From Paractinoplanes bogorensis (lineage in GTDB: Bacteria > Actinomycetota > Actinomycetes > Mycobacteriales > Micromonosporaceae): a stretch of DNA of 64,000 nt. A program made the position numbers and the translations under genes. The notes beneath the pieces were generated by a model. That model was given only the letters and a program-made list of their open reading frames with translations. It ran no database searches and was not told where the DNA came from. Position 1 is the stretch's first letter. Each line of letters opens with the position of its first letter. The stretch is taken from positions 715,660 to 779,659 of the forward strand of contig NZ_JAHKKG010000004.1 of NCBI RefSeq assembly GCF_018829635.1, given 5' to 3'. Of this stretch, positions 34,982 to 43,485 are shown piece after piece.

Positions 34982-35641
34982 ATGCGAGTACTGCTGGTCG
35001 AGGACGACGAGTCGATCGCCGAGCCGCTGGCGGCCGGGCTGGGCCGGTTCGGCATCGAGGCGTCGCACGTGGCGACCGGGGCCGCCGCGCTGGCCGCCCC
35101 GCCCGCCGACTTCGTGCTGCTCGACCTGGGCCTGCCCGACATCGACGGCATCGACGTGTGCCGCCGCCTGCGCCGGGTCAGCGACGTGCCGATCATCATG
35201 CTGACCGCCCGCGGTGACGAGACCGACCGGGTGCTCGGCCTCGAGATCGGCGCCGACGACTACATGGCGAAGCCGTTCAGCACGCGGGAGTTGGTGGCCC
35301 GGATGCGCGCGATCGGCCGCCGCACGCGCCCGGCGCCGGCCCCGGCCCCGGCCCGTCCGGATCTGGGTCCGCTCGAGATCGACGAGCGAACCCGGGAGGT
35401 GCGGGTGCACGGCCGGCCGGTCGCGTTGACGCCGAAGGAGTACGACCTGCTGGTGCTGCTGGCGGCCGACCCCGGGGCGGTGGTCGGCCGGAAGCACATC
35501 CTGGAGACGGTGTGGGAGCCGAACTTCTTCGGGCGGGGGAAGACGCTCGACTTCCACGTGGCGACGTTGCGGCGCAAGCTGGGGTCGTCGAGCTGGATCG
35601 AGAACCGGCGCGGGGTCGGCTTCCGCCTGGTCCTGCCTTAG
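34982..35641 (+). CDS. OmpR-family response regulator of the second system
   Basis: A 219-residue regulator: receiver with EDDE, Asp48 in FVLLDLGLPDIDG and Lys in YMAKPF; an Ala/Pro linker (RPAPAPAPARPD); and a winged-helix domain with LTPKEYDLL and TLDFHVATLRRKLG. It is divergent from the kinase, with 67 bp between starts. A 19-bp tandem array begins at the base after its stop. Confidence 0.92.
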   Translation: MRVLLVEDDESIAEPLAAGLGRFGIEASHVATGAAALAAPPADFVLLDLGLPDIDGIDVCRRLRRVSDVPIIMLTARGDETDRVLGLEIGADDYMAKPFSTRELVARMRAIGRRTRPAPAPAPARPDLGPLEIDERTREVRVHGRPVALTPKEYDLLVLLAADPGAVVGRKHILETVWEPNFFGRGKTLDFHVATLRRKLGSSSWIENRRGVGFRLVLP

Positions 35642-35811
35642 CCTCGGGCGGTCGCCTCAGCCCCGGGCGGTGGCGTCCGTGTCGGGCGGTGGTGTCCGTG
35701 TCGGGCGGTGGTGTCCGTGTCGGGCGGTGGTGTCTGTGTGGGGCGGGCGCGTCAGTGTCAGCGGGCGCCTCAGCTTCGGGCGGGCGCCTCAGTGTCGGGT
35801 GGGCGCCTCAG
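35642..35811 (+). repeat. 19-bp tandem array, nine units, between convergent genes
   Basis: Nine units of 18-19 bp built on TGTCGGGCGGTGGTGTCCG fill the space between the regulator's stop (35641) and the stop of the leftward gene (35808-35810), which is itself part of the last unit. The left units are of the GGTGGTGTCCG type and the right units of the GGGCGCCTCAG type, so two sub-arrays meet in the middle. Confidence 0.95.
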
Positions 35812-37139
35812 TTTCGGATTGCGCTGATCAGGCCGTCGCGGTGGGCCACGAGCAGCCATGGCTCGCCGTCCTCGTCGGGCAGCAGCGTCAGCACCTCCGG
35901 GTGCTCGTGCAGGCCGGTGAGCGGACCCGCGTAACCCGCCGTGGCATAGCCGTGCGCCTCGACCCGGTCGCCGCCGGAGCAGGTGAAGACGGTGCCGTCG
36001 CTGATGACCGCCTCGTCCACGCTTTCGCCCAGCGGTGACGCCCAGCGGGCGATCACACCTTCGCCGACCAGGATCTCCTTGAGACCACCCTCGCCGGTCA
36101 GGTAGATCCGGCCGTCCCGCGCCCACACCCGTTCCGGATACTCGCCCTGGGTCCAGGTCCAGCGCTGCTGACCGCGGCCGTCCAGGACGAGCAGTTTGCC
36201 GCGGTGACCGGCCAGCACACAGCCACCATCGGGCAGATACGCGGCCGCACGGGCGGCACCCCCGAGAATCCGCGTGAGCGAACCGGTGCGCGCGTCGATC
36301 TCGAGCGCGCCGATCGTGGTGGCGGCCAGGATGCGCGCGCCGTCGTAATCGCCGGCCAGCGTGTACGGCGTGGCCGGCAACTGCAGCTCCCATTCCGTAC
36401 GCCCGTCCGGATCGAGCCTGAGCACGCGCCCGTCGGCGGTGGCCCCCACGACCCCACCCGGCACCGGCACGACCTCCCGGGTGGTCCCGATCCGGTGATG
36501 GTCCTCGATCACCAGCCGGGCTTCTTTCGCGATTTGTTCGTTGCCCGCGCGCCGTCCGTTGCCCGCGCACTGTTGGTTGCCGGTCGTCCGTCCGATGTCC
36601 GTGTCTTGTTCGTTCCCCGCGTGCTGTCGGTTGCCCCGGCGCTGTTCGTTGCCCGCGCGCTGTCCGTTGCCGGTCGTCCGTTCGATGTCCGTGTCTTGTC
36701 CGTCGCCGGTCGTCCGTCTGATGTCCGTGTCTTGTCCGTTGTTGTTCGGATGCCCGGTGGTCAGGCGGACGGTGGCGATGCCGCTGTCCGTGGCCAGGTA
36801 GGCCGTGCCCGTTCCGTCGGTGGCTGCCCGGAGGTCCCAGACGGTGGTGAAGTCCGGCCGGACCGTGGCGACAGCGGTGACGGCCGGAGCGGCCAGCGGC
36901 GGTTCGGCCACATCGGTGTGCAGCCCGTCGTCCAGGATCATCGTGACCTCGCCGGTGCCCGCGTCGACGGCGGCCGTGCACAGCCAGCTGCCCCGCACGA
37001 ACTGCACGAGCCAGGCCGGACGCCCGAACTCGACCGAAGCGCGCACTCCCGCCACCCGTCCGCCGCCGGCTTCGCGCAGTGCGAGGTCGACCGCGTGCCC
37101 CGGGTCGACCTCGGACTCGGTCCTGAACGTCTCCCGCAT
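35808..37139 (-). CDS. Beta-propeller-like protein with PepSY-like N-terminus and internal repeat insertion
   Basis: A 443-residue protein without a signal peptide. Residues ~20-75 (GGGRVAGVRASVEFGRPAWLV to VDAGTGEV) look like a PepSY unit. The rest has PQQ/WD-like propeller repeats (GATADGRVLRLDPDGRTEWEL, GALEIDARTGSLTRIL, KLLVLDGRGQQRWTW). Residues about 135-200 are an in-frame insertion of short Gln/Asn/Gly/Arg repeats (GNEQ, DTDIxRTTG). The start has GGAGGTGGGG before it. Function not recognised; proximity to the PepSY gene and two sensor kinases suggests an envelope-related role, which is inference. Confidence 0.65.
   Translation of the reverse strand: MRETFRTESEVDPGHAVDLALREAGGGRVAGVRASVEFGRPAWLVQFVRGSWLCTAAVDAGTGEVTMILDDGLHTDVAEPPLAAPAVTAVATVRPDFTTVWDLRAATDGTGTAYLATDSGIATVRLTTGHPNNNGQDTDIRRTTGDGQDTDIERTTGNGQRAGNEQRRGNRQHAGNEQDTDIGRTTGNQQCAGNGRRAGNEQIAKEARLVIEDHHRIGTTREVVPVPGGVVGATADGRVLRLDPDGRTEWELQLPATPYTLAGDYDGARILAATTIGALEIDARTGSLTRILGGAARAAAYLPDGGCVLAGHRGKLLVLDGRGQQRWTWTQGEYPERVWARDGRIYLTGEGGLKEILVGEGVIARWASPLGESVDEAVISDGTVFTCSGGDRVEAHGYATAGYAGPLTGLHEHPEVLTLLPDEDGEPWLLVAHRDGLISAIRN
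36540..36737 (-). repeat. In-frame 18/36-bp repeats inside the beta-propeller gene
   Basis: 198 bp composed of five 18-bp units (encoding GNxQxA-like hexapeptides) and three 36-bp units (encoding NxQDTDIxRTTG). All lengths are multiples of 18, so the frame is preserved. The insertion splits the PepSY-like part from the propeller. Confidence 0.9.
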
Positions 37140-37238
37140 GTCCCCACCTCCGCCGAATTGCCTTCGACGGAGGTGACGGATGCCCGCGTACGCGCGGATC
37201 TGTACCCGGCCACAGCCTGGCCGCGCCCTGGACGAAAT

Positions 37239-38003
37239 CTATAACTTCCGTCTCGGCACAATGAGTGGCCCGCCGGTGTGCGGATGCGGCAGCACCTCCA
37301 CCGCGTGCTGATACACCTCGCTCAGCAGCTCCTCGGTGAACACCTCGGCCGGCGGTCCCGAACCCCGGATCCGGCCGTCGGCAAGAACATAGACCCTTCC
37401 CGCATATGCGGCCGCCAGTCCCAGATCGTGCAACACCACCACGACCGCGGCGCCCTGCTCGGCCCGTTCCCGCGCCACGGTCAGCACGAGTTCCTGGTGC
37501 CGCAGATCGAGCGCCGCGGTCGGTTCGTCGAGCAGCAGAATGCGCGTTTGTTGAGCGAGAACGCGCGCCAGCGACACCCGCGCCTGCTCACCACCGCTCA
37601 GCGCCGGAAACGGCCGTTGCGCGAAACTGCTCGTTTCCGTCCGCCGCAGCGCCTCGTCGACCGCGTCGTCATCCTGAGCGCTTTCCGGCCGTCCCGCCCA
37701 GGGCGCACGCCCCATCCGGACAACTTCGCTCACCGTGAACGGAAAACTGAGCTGAGCCTTCTGCGGCAGCACCGCCCGCAGCCGGGCCAGGTCCACCTTC
37801 CGGTACGCCGCCAGTTCGCGCCCCGCCACCTCCACCGTCCCGCCGGCCGGCAGATCACCCGCGAGCGCCGCCAGCAGACTCGACTTGCCGGCCCCGTTGG
37901 GCCCGACCAGAGCCACAACCTCACCCGCGTCCGCGCGCACATCGACGCCGTCGACCACGACCCGCCCACCCAGCCGAACCCGGATCCCCCGCCCAGCGAT
38001 CAT
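37239..38003 (-). CDS. hmuV: Heme/iron ABC transporter ATP-binding protein (HmuV-like)
   Basis: A 254-residue ATPase: Walker [10 protein letters not shown] (residues 34-42), the heme/iron-type LPQKAQLSFPFTVSEVVRMGR, signature LSGGEQARVSLARVL, Walker B ILLLDEPTAALD and the switch His in VVLHDLG. These features fit the HmuV/FecE group. It is the last gene of the leftward heme operon, separated from the permease by 160 bp that include a 15-bp tandem array. ATG at 38003 is chosen; longer versions would run through the array. Confidence 0.85.
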   Translation of the reverse strand: MIAGRGIRVRLGGRVVVDGVDVRADAGEVVALVGPNGAGKSSLLAALAGDLPAGGTVEVAGRELAAYRKVDLARLRAVLPQKAQLSFPFTVSEVVRMGRAPWAGRPESAQDDDAVDEALRRTETSSFAQRPFPALSGGEQARVSLARVLAQQTRILLLDEPTAALDLRHQELVLTVARERAEQGAAVVVVLHDLGLAAAYAGRVYVLADGRIRGSGPPAEVFTEELLSEVYQHAVEVLPHPHTGGPLIVPRRKL

Positions 38004-38074
38004 CCTGGGCTCCCCGGGCAGCCGCCGAACGCAATTACCTGCCCACAGATCGCACGAACGCGCGGCGTTCGCTC

Positions 38075-38134
38075 GTTGCGCGCCTGCGTGTTGCGCGTAT
38101 GCCTGTTGCACGCGTGCGTGTTGGGCGTTTGCGC
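38075..38134. repeat. 15-bp tandem array, four units
   Basis: Four 15-bp units of the type GTTGCGCGCCTGCGT between the permease stop (38164) and the ATPase start (38003). The array separates two genes that normally overlap in heme operons, so it probably inserted or expanded within the operon. Confidence 0.85.
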
Positions 38135-38163
38135 GGTGACCGGGCGGCGGTCTTCGTGTGGTG

Positions 38164-39357
38164 TCATCCCCAGCCTCCGGCTCGGGCCCGGGTGCGGCGC
38201 AGCAGCCAGAAGAACGCGGGGCCGCCGACGACGGCGGTCAGCACGCCCAGCGGCAACTCCTGGTAGTCGATGGCGGTCCGGGCCAGCAGGTCGCCGCTCA
38301 CCACCACGATCGCTCCGCCCAGGGCACTGGCCGGGACCAGCACGCGGTGTCCGGGGCCGGCGACCATCCGGATCAGGTGGGGGACGACGAGGCCGACGAA
38401 GCTGATGATCCCGGTGAAGGCGACGGCCGACGCGGTGAGCAGGGCCGTGGCGACGATCGCGGTGATCCGCAGGCGCTCGGTGTCGACGCCCAGGTGGCGG
38501 GCCGGGGCCTCACCGAGGGCGAGCAGGTCGAGTTTGCGGGCGCAGGCGGCGGCCACGGCCAGACCGGCGAGCGCGCACGGGCCGGCCACCGCGACCGCAC
38601 CCCACGTGGCTTGCGCGAGGCTGCCCAACTGCCAGAACGCGATCGCGCGGACACCGTCGTCGTCGGTCAGGAACATGAGCAGTCCGAGCAGGGCGCCCGC
38701 GGTGGCGTTGACGGCCACGCCGGTGAGCACCAGCGTGACCACTTCTGTGCGGCCGTTCGCGCGCGACATGGCGTACACGAGGAAGGTGGTCACGATGCCG
38801 CCGGCGAACGCGGCTCCGGCCGTGGTCCAGCTGCCGAGGATCGTCACGCCGCTCACGATGGCCGCTGCCGCGCCGACCGCGGCGCCCGCCGAGACCCCGA
38901 TGACCCCCGGCTCGGCGAGCGGATTGCCGAACACGCCCTGCATGAGCGCCCCCGCGCAGCCCAGCGCGGCGCCGACCACGACGGCCAGGATCACGCGCGG
39001 AAAACGAACGAGCCAGAGCGCGTTCTCCCCTTGAACCGCCGACGGCAACGGCCCGATCTCCAGCCCGGCCCGGTGCAGCAGCGACCCCATCACCTCGCCC
39101 GGCGAGATCGGCACCTGCCCACGCCCCGCCGCCACCAGACAGACCACGACGAGCCCCAGTACCAGCCCGCCGACCAGCCCGCTCACCCGGCCCGCCCGGT
39201 GGTCCGGCCCGCGCGCGGCCGCTCGGCGGCTTTGCCCGCGCGCGGCCGTCCGGCGGACGGCAGCCTGATCGCGCGCGGCCGGCGGGGCCGCCGCAGCTTG
39301 CTCGTCGGGCGCGCTCCCCGTCGCTCGGATCCGGCCGCTGTCGTCGTCTACTCGCAC
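38164..39357 (-). CDS. hmuU: FecCD-family heme/iron ABC permease (HmuU-like)
   Basis: A 397-residue permease with about ten helices: RFPRVILAVVVGAALGCAGALMQGVFGNPLAEPGVIGVSAGAAVG, then FTGIISFVGLVVPHLIRMVAGPGHR and SGDLLAR are FecCD hallmarks. The first ~55 residues are a polar Arg/Ala-rich extension, so a later start cannot be excluded. GTG at 39357 overlaps the 3' end of the binding-protein gene by 10 bp. Confidence 0.85.
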   Translation of the reverse strand: MRVDDDSGRIRATGSAPDEQAAAAPPAARDQAAVRRTAARGQSRRAAARGPDHRAGRVSGLVGGLVLGLVVVCLVAAGRGQVPISPGEVMGSLLHRAGLEIGPLPSAVQGENALWLVRFPRVILAVVVGAALGCAGALMQGVFGNPLAEPGVIGVSAGAAVGAAAAIVSGVTILGSWTTAGAAFAGGIVTTFLVYAMSRANGRTEVVTLVLTGVAVNATAGALLGLLMFLTDDDGVRAIAFWQLGSLAQATWGAVAVAGPCALAGLAVAAACARKLDLLALGEAPARHLGVDTERLRITAIVATALLTASAVAFTGIISFVGLVVPHLIRMVAGPGHRVLVPASALGGAIVVVSGDLLARTAIDYQELPLGVLTAVVGGPAFFWLLRRTRARAGGWG

Positions 39358-40370
39358 GGGCCGTAGACCGCCTTGGCCAGTGCCTCGACGGCTTTGCCGG
39401 TGCGGGCGCCGAAGTTGAGCAGGATGCCGTCGTCCATGTCGACGATGCGGCGGTTGACGCCGGCCGGGGTCTGGGCCACGCCGGGCAGTTCGAGCAGGCC
39501 GTCCACGCCGCCGACCGAGTTGAGGCCCTCGGTCATCACCAGGATGACGTCGGGGGCCGCGTTGATCAGGCCCTCGCTGGTCAGCGGGCGGAACTTGGTC
39601 AGGCCGATCTCGGTGCCCGCGTCGACGGCGCCGATCGCCTGGATCATCGCGTCGGAGCCGGCGCCCTTGCCGCCGATCAGGAACACACCGGCGGTGCCGC
39701 GCACGTAGAGGAACGCGATGCGCAGCGGAGTTGTCCCGGCCTGCGCGCCTCGGCGCGCCTGGTCGATCTCGGACTGCACGTTCTTGACGAGTCGCTCACC
39801 CGCCTCGGTCACGCCGAGCGCGGCGGCCACCGCGCGAATGTGCGCGGGAACGGCATCGAGTGTCCGTTCGTCGTCCACCATGACGACCGGGATGTTCGAC
39901 TCGCGCAACTGCTGGAGCACGGTCGGCGGTCCGATGCTCTTGTCGGCGAGCACCACGGTCGGGTTCAGCTCGAGGATCGCCTCGGCGCTCAGGTCGTGGC
40001 CGGCCGGGGTGACCTTGGGCAGCCCGGCCGCGGACGGGAAGGTCGTCGACGTGTCCCGCCCGACGGCGCGGTCACCGAGGCCCAGGCTGAACACGATCTC
40101 GGCCAGCGACCCGTAGAGGTTGACCGCGAGGATCCGGTCGGCGCTGCGCACGGTCACCTTGCGGCCGTCGGCGGAGTCCACCGTGGCCGGCATCGCGGGA
40201 ACCGGCTTCGGGTCGAGCGGCGTCACGTCCTCGGACGCCAGCTTCGCGGTCGAGATCCCGCACCCGGCTGTGGCGGCCGGTCCTTCGGGTCCGAGTTCGC
40301 TCACCGAAGTGCACGCCGCGAGCAGCAACGCACAACTGACGACAACGCCGACGCGCCTGGCCCGGCTCAT
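39348..40370 (-). CDS. hmuT: Heme/iron ABC substrate-binding lipoprotein (HmuT-like)
   Basis: A 340-residue lipoprotein: signal VGVVVSCALLLAAC with lipobox LAAC, then a TroA/FepB-type fold (ILAVNLYGSLAEIVFSLGLGDRAVGRD, AEAILELNPTVVLADKSIGPPTVLQQL, GVNRRIVDMDDGILLNFGARTGKAV). Heme specificity is inferred from the operon, which includes HtaA and heme oxygenase on the other side of the same promoter. Its ATG overlaps the stop of the upstream gene (ATGA). Confidence 0.85.
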   Translation of the reverse strand: MSRARRVGVVVSCALLLAACTSVSELGPEGPAATAGCGISTAKLASEDVTPLDPKPVPAMPATVDSADGRKVTVRSADRILAVNLYGSLAEIVFSLGLGDRAVGRDTSTTFPSAAGLPKVTPAGHDLSAEAILELNPTVVLADKSIGPPTVLQQLRESNIPVVMVDDERTLDAVPAHIRAVAAALGVTEAGERLVKNVQSEIDQARRGAQAGTTPLRIAFLYVRGTAGVFLIGGKGAGSDAMIQAIGAVDAGTEIGLTKFRPLTSEGLINAAPDVILVMTEGLNSVGGVDGLLELPGVAQTPAGVNRRIVDMDDGILLNFGARTGKAVEALAKAVYGPCE

Positions 40371-41161
40371 GACGGGCGCCGGTTGGCTCGCGCGCGGCGC
40401 AGACGGCCGATCACGACGGCGCCCAGGTAACCGGCCAGGAACGCCCCGCCGATCGCCCACCAGTGGCCCAGAGGTGTGGCCGTGCTTGTGCGGTCGAGCG
40501 ACGGGGCGGCGACCGCCTGCACGTCGATCGGGGCGGCATCCGACGGCGGGGCGGCAGTCGCGAGGCGACCCGTGGGCGGTCCTACGGGCGTACGGGAGGA
40601 AGGGTTTGACCTTGGGGTTCCCACTGCTGGGACCCGGGTGGCGGCGGGAGCGGGGGCACCGCCGGCCGGGGTGGCGAAACGCACAGCGACGCGCACATCC
40701 TGGGAGCGGTCGCTGGTGCGCGTGTGGTCAGCCCTGGTCACGATCGCGCAGGCGCGGACCACGCAGTCGACGTCGCCGATCTTCTGGGTCACCCGGATCG
40801 AGACGCGGAACGAACCGCCGCTCCCGTACGGCTGGGCCAGGCCCTCGCCGTACGAGGGCGGGTTCGAAGAGATCCATGCGGAGGAGCCGGACGCCCCGGA
40901 CATGTCGGCGCCACCGCCGCACGGGGAGGGCAGCACACCGGCGCCGTTGTCCACACAGAACGCCACGTAGATGCCCTTGTCCACGTTGTAGCCACGGCCG
41001 CGGACCGTCACCGTCTCGCCCGACCGGGACAGGCCCTTGGTTTTCGAAACGCTCAGTTTTCCGGCCGCTTGCGCGGGCGACGGCGCCATCACCGCGAGTG
41101 GGATCAGCGCCACCGCGGCGATCAACGCCCGGCCGGGCCGCGGAGGTGCGATGCGCACCAT
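40367..41161 (-). CDS. Secreted, C-terminally anchored protein, first gene of the heme import operon
   Basis: A 264-residue exported protein: signal peptide (RALIAAVALIPLAVMAPSP, cleavage after AQA), an Ig-like domain of neocarzinostatin type (KLSVSKTKGLSRSGETVTVRGRGYN to CVVRACAIVTRADH, with paired cysteines), a disordered Pro/Ala/Thr linker, and a C-terminal helix followed by RRARANRR. Similar small surface proteins accompany HtaA genes in actinobacteria; they may relay heme. ATG at 41161 follows GGGGAGG closely; ATG at 41185, right at the iron box, is an alternative. The linker contains a copy of the dispersed CGTACG motif (40586-40614). Confidence 0.7.
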   Translation of the reverse strand: MVRIAPPRPGRALIAAVALIPLAVMAPSPAQAAGKLSVSKTKGLSRSGETVTVRGRGYNVDKGIYVAFCVDNGAGVLPSPCGGGADMSGASGSSAWISSNPPSYGEGLAQPYGSGGSFRVSIRVTQKIGDVDCVVRACAIVTRADHTRTSDRSQDVRVAVRFATPAGGAPAPAATRVPAVGTPRSNPSSRTPVGPPTGRLATAAPPSDAAPIDVQAVAAPSLDRTSTATPLGHWWAIGGAFLAGYLGAVVIGRLRRARANRRPS

Positions 41162-41189
41162 GCCTCCCCAGTCGATCTTGATCATTGAT

Positions 41190-41208
41190 TTAGGTGAGGC
41201 TACCCTAA
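41190..41208. promoter_or_regulatory. IdeR/DtxR-type iron box, bidirectional promoter
   Basis: TTAGGTGAGGCTACCCTAA matches the IdeR/DtxR consensus TTAGGTTAGGCTAACCTAA at 17 of 19 positions. It overlaps -10-like elements on both strands (TACCCT rightwards, TAGGGT/TAGCCT leftwards), between the leftward import operon and the rightward HtaA operon. Iron-loaded IdeR would shut off both. Confidence 0.88.
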
Positions 41209-41275
41209 CTTCGTCCGCAACGGCGGGCACACCCCTCTTTGCTCGCAAACGCGGGCAAACTTCGGAAGGACCACC

Positions 41276-42454
41276 ATGGCCACACCCCAGGGCCCGCATC
41301 GGGTCGCTCTCCGGGCCGGCGCGATCGCGGGTGCGATCGTCGTGGGCGCCGCGGCCGCTCTGACCGCGATCGCCCCCGCCTACGCCGCTCCCGCCGATGT
41401 CGCCGGGGGCAGTCTCGACTGGGGCTTCAAGGCGTCGTTCCGGTCGTACGTCTCGACCGGTAACGGGAACCCGCCGATCGCCACCAGCGGCGGCGCCACC
41501 CGCAACGCCGACGGCACGTTCGACTTCCCGGCGCAGAGCGGCACGTACGACGCCGCGGCCGGGACGGCCACCGTGAGTTACGGCGGCACCGTCGTGTTCT
41601 CGTACCCGGCCCACATGTTCGAGATCACCCTGGCCAACCCGAAGGTCGTCGTCGACGGCGACGGCACCGGATCGCTGCTGGCCGATGTGGACCTGGTCGC
41701 GAACAACGGGACGACCGAGCAGCACCTCGACCAGGCCGAGGTCGCCACCCTGGTGACCACCGCGCCGACCGTGGTGGACGGTGACGTCACGTTCTCGAAC
41801 CTGGCCGCCACCCTCACCGCCGAGGGGGCGAGCGCGTTCGCCGGCTTCTACACGGCCGGTACGGCTCTCGACCCGGTCACCGCCTCGGCATCAACAACGG
41901 CCGGCCCGACCGAGCCGACGGACCCGACGGATCCCACCGATCCGACGGACCCGGAGCCGGAGCCGGGCACCGGAACGGGATCGGCGACGCAGCAGATCAA
42001 GGCGGCGGTCACGGGCGGCGCGCTGACGCTGACCTCGGCCGGCGCGTCGGTCACGCTGTCGGCGGCGACGCCGGGCCAGACCGCGACCGGCAACCTCAAC
42101 GCGGTCACGGTCAGCGACCTGCGCGGCACCAACTCCGGCTGGGACCTGGTCGGCCAGGTCACAGAGTTCGCCTCGGCGGGCGGCGGCAAGATCCCGGCGG
42201 CCAACCTCGGCTGGACGCCGAGCGCGGCCGTCGTGAACAGCAACCTCGCGGCCGCCGACGGGGTCAGGAACGCGGTCACGCCGGGCAGCCCGGCCGCCCC
42301 GGGTTCCGGCCTCGGCACCAGCCACACCCTGTGCAAGGCGGAGACCGGGAGCAGCCTCGGCAGCTCCACCTGTGGCGCGGCGCTGAACCTCGGGATCCCC
42401 GAGAGCAGCGCGGCGGGCGAGTACAGCGCCGTACTCACCCTGACGCTGGCCTGA
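41276..42454 (+). CDS. HtaA-domain heme-binding surface protein fused to a WxL-like domain
   Basis: A 392-residue exported protein. Signal peptide to about residue 38 (IAPAYA-AP). One HtaA domain follows (GGSLDWGFKASFRSYV... YPAHMFEITLANPKVVVDG), the heme-binding module of Corynebacterium-type systems. A Thr/Pro/Asp linker with repeated DPTDPT leads to a C-terminal WxL-like domain (VTVSDLRGTNSGWDLVGQVTEF, NLGWTPSAAV). WxL domains bind cell wall, usually with a DUF916 partner, and a DUF916 gene follows. GGAAGGA precedes the ATG. The iron box lies 68 bp upstream. Confidence 0.85.
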   Translation: MATPQGPHRVALRAGAIAGAIVVGAAAALTAIAPAYAAPADVAGGSLDWGFKASFRSYVSTGNGNPPIATSGGATRNADGTFDFPAQSGTYDAAAGTATVSYGGTVVFSYPAHMFEITLANPKVVVDGDGTGSLLADVDLVANNGTTEQHLDQAEVATLVTTAPTVVDGDVTFSNLAATLTAEGASAFAGFYTAGTALDPVTASASTTAGPTEPTDPTDPTDPTDPEPEPGTGTGSATQQIKAAVTGGALTLTSAGASVTLSAATPGQTATGNLNAVTVSDLRGTNSGWDLVGQVTEFASAGGGKIPAANLGWTPSAAVVNSNLAAADGVRNAVTPGSPAAPGSGLGTSHTLCKAETGSSLGSSTCGAALNLGIPESSAAGEYSAVLTLTLA

Positions 42455-42469
42455 TTCGGCCGGTGAGGA

Positions 42470-42502
42470 CCGGCCGGGGATACCGAAATTATCCCCGGCC
42501 GG
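42470..42502 (+). terminator. Strong hairpin between the HtaA and DUF916 genes
   Basis: Perfect 13-bp stem CCGGCCGGGGATA with its complement and a 7-nt loop (CCGAAAT), 16 bp after the HtaA gene stop. It may terminate or attenuate transcription so that HtaA is made in excess of the downstream proteins. No U-run is present, so protection of the upstream mRNA is an alternative. Confidence 0.7.
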
Positions 42503-42522
42503 CTCGTCCCATCGTAAGGAGC

Positions 42523-43485
42523 ATGATGATCGTCCGAGGCATGGTGGCCGCGGTTCTCACAGCGCTGATGGTCCCGGCGCCGGCCCAGGCCGCCCCGGGG
42601 GACGACGCCGTACGGTGGAGTGTGCAGCCCTCGACCGCGAAGGGTCCCGACGGCCGCGACTACGTCATCCGCCGCGCCGCCCCGGGCGAGACGCTCACCG
42701 ATCATGTGGGCATCACCAACTTGACGGCCAAGCCGTTGACCTTCAACGTGTACGGCACGGATGCGTACACGACCGACGACGGCTCCTTCGCGCTGCTGCC
42801 CGCCGCGGACAAGCCCGCCGACCTGGGCGCGTGGATCGCGCTGGGCGCCCGCACCTACACCGTGCCCGCCAACACGCGGCTCGACGTCCCGTTCACCGTC
42901 ACCGTCCCGGCCAACGCCACGCCGGGCGACCACGCGGGCGGGGTGGTCACCTCGGTCAGCCAGGAGGCGACCGGCGCCGACGGCCGGAAGGTGCTGGTCG
43001 ATCAACGGGTCGCCGCCCGGGTCTACGTCACCGTGGCCGGCACCGCGACACCCACGCTCGCGATCGACACCGTACGGATGGAATATCGGCAGTCGGCGAA
43101 TCCGGCCGAGGGCGGCGACATGATCGTCCGCTACCTGGTCCGCAACACCGGGAACCTGCGGCTCAGCGGCACTGGATCGATCCAGGTCAGCGGGCCGTTC
43201 GGCTGGCGGCTGGCCCGGACCGACGCGATGGAGATCCCCGAGCTGCTGCCCGGAGCGTCCGTGACGGTCACCGAAACGATCGTCGGCGTGCAACCCACCG
43301 TGCGGCTGAACACCCGGATCACCGTCGAACCGGCCCAGTTCGGTCAGAAGCTGCCCGGCGTCGCCCGGACGACCGCGGTCTGGGCCTGGCCCTGGGCCCT
43401 GGTCGCGCTGCTCGGCGCGGGAGTGATCTACCTTCTGTTCAGGCTTGTCCGCCGTCGTCGTACCCGAAAGGTTGTGTCCTCATGA
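42523..43485 (+). CDS. DUF916-type WxL-interacting membrane protein
   Basis: A 320-residue protein: signal peptide (ending PAQA-APG), an Ig-like DUF916 domain (VRWSVQPSTAKGPDGRDYVIRRAAPGETLTDHVGITNLTAKPLTFNVYGTDAYTT, VPANATPGDHAGGVVTS), a second beta domain, and a C-terminal helix (WPWALVALLGAGVIYLLFRL) with RRRRTRK inside the cell. Such proteins bind peptidoglycan and WxL proteins, so it should hold the HtaA-WxL protein at the surface. AAGGAG lies just before two consecutive ATGs; the second (42526) may be the true start. Its stop overlaps the heme oxygenase start. Confidence 0.82.
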   Translation: MMIVRGMVAAVLTALMVPAPAQAAPGDDAVRWSVQPSTAKGPDGRDYVIRRAAPGETLTDHVGITNLTAKPLTFNVYGTDAYTTDDGSFALLPAADKPADLGAWIALGARTYTVPANTRLDVPFTVTVPANATPGDHAGGVVTSVSQEATGADGRKVLVDQRVAARVYVTVAGTATPTLAIDTVRMEYRQSANPAEGGDMIVRYLVRNTGNLRLSGTGSIQVSGPFGWRLARTDAMEIPELLPGASVTVTETIVGVQPTVRLNTRITVEPAQFGQKLPGVARTTAVWAWPWALVALLGAGVIYLLFRLVRRRRTRKVVSS

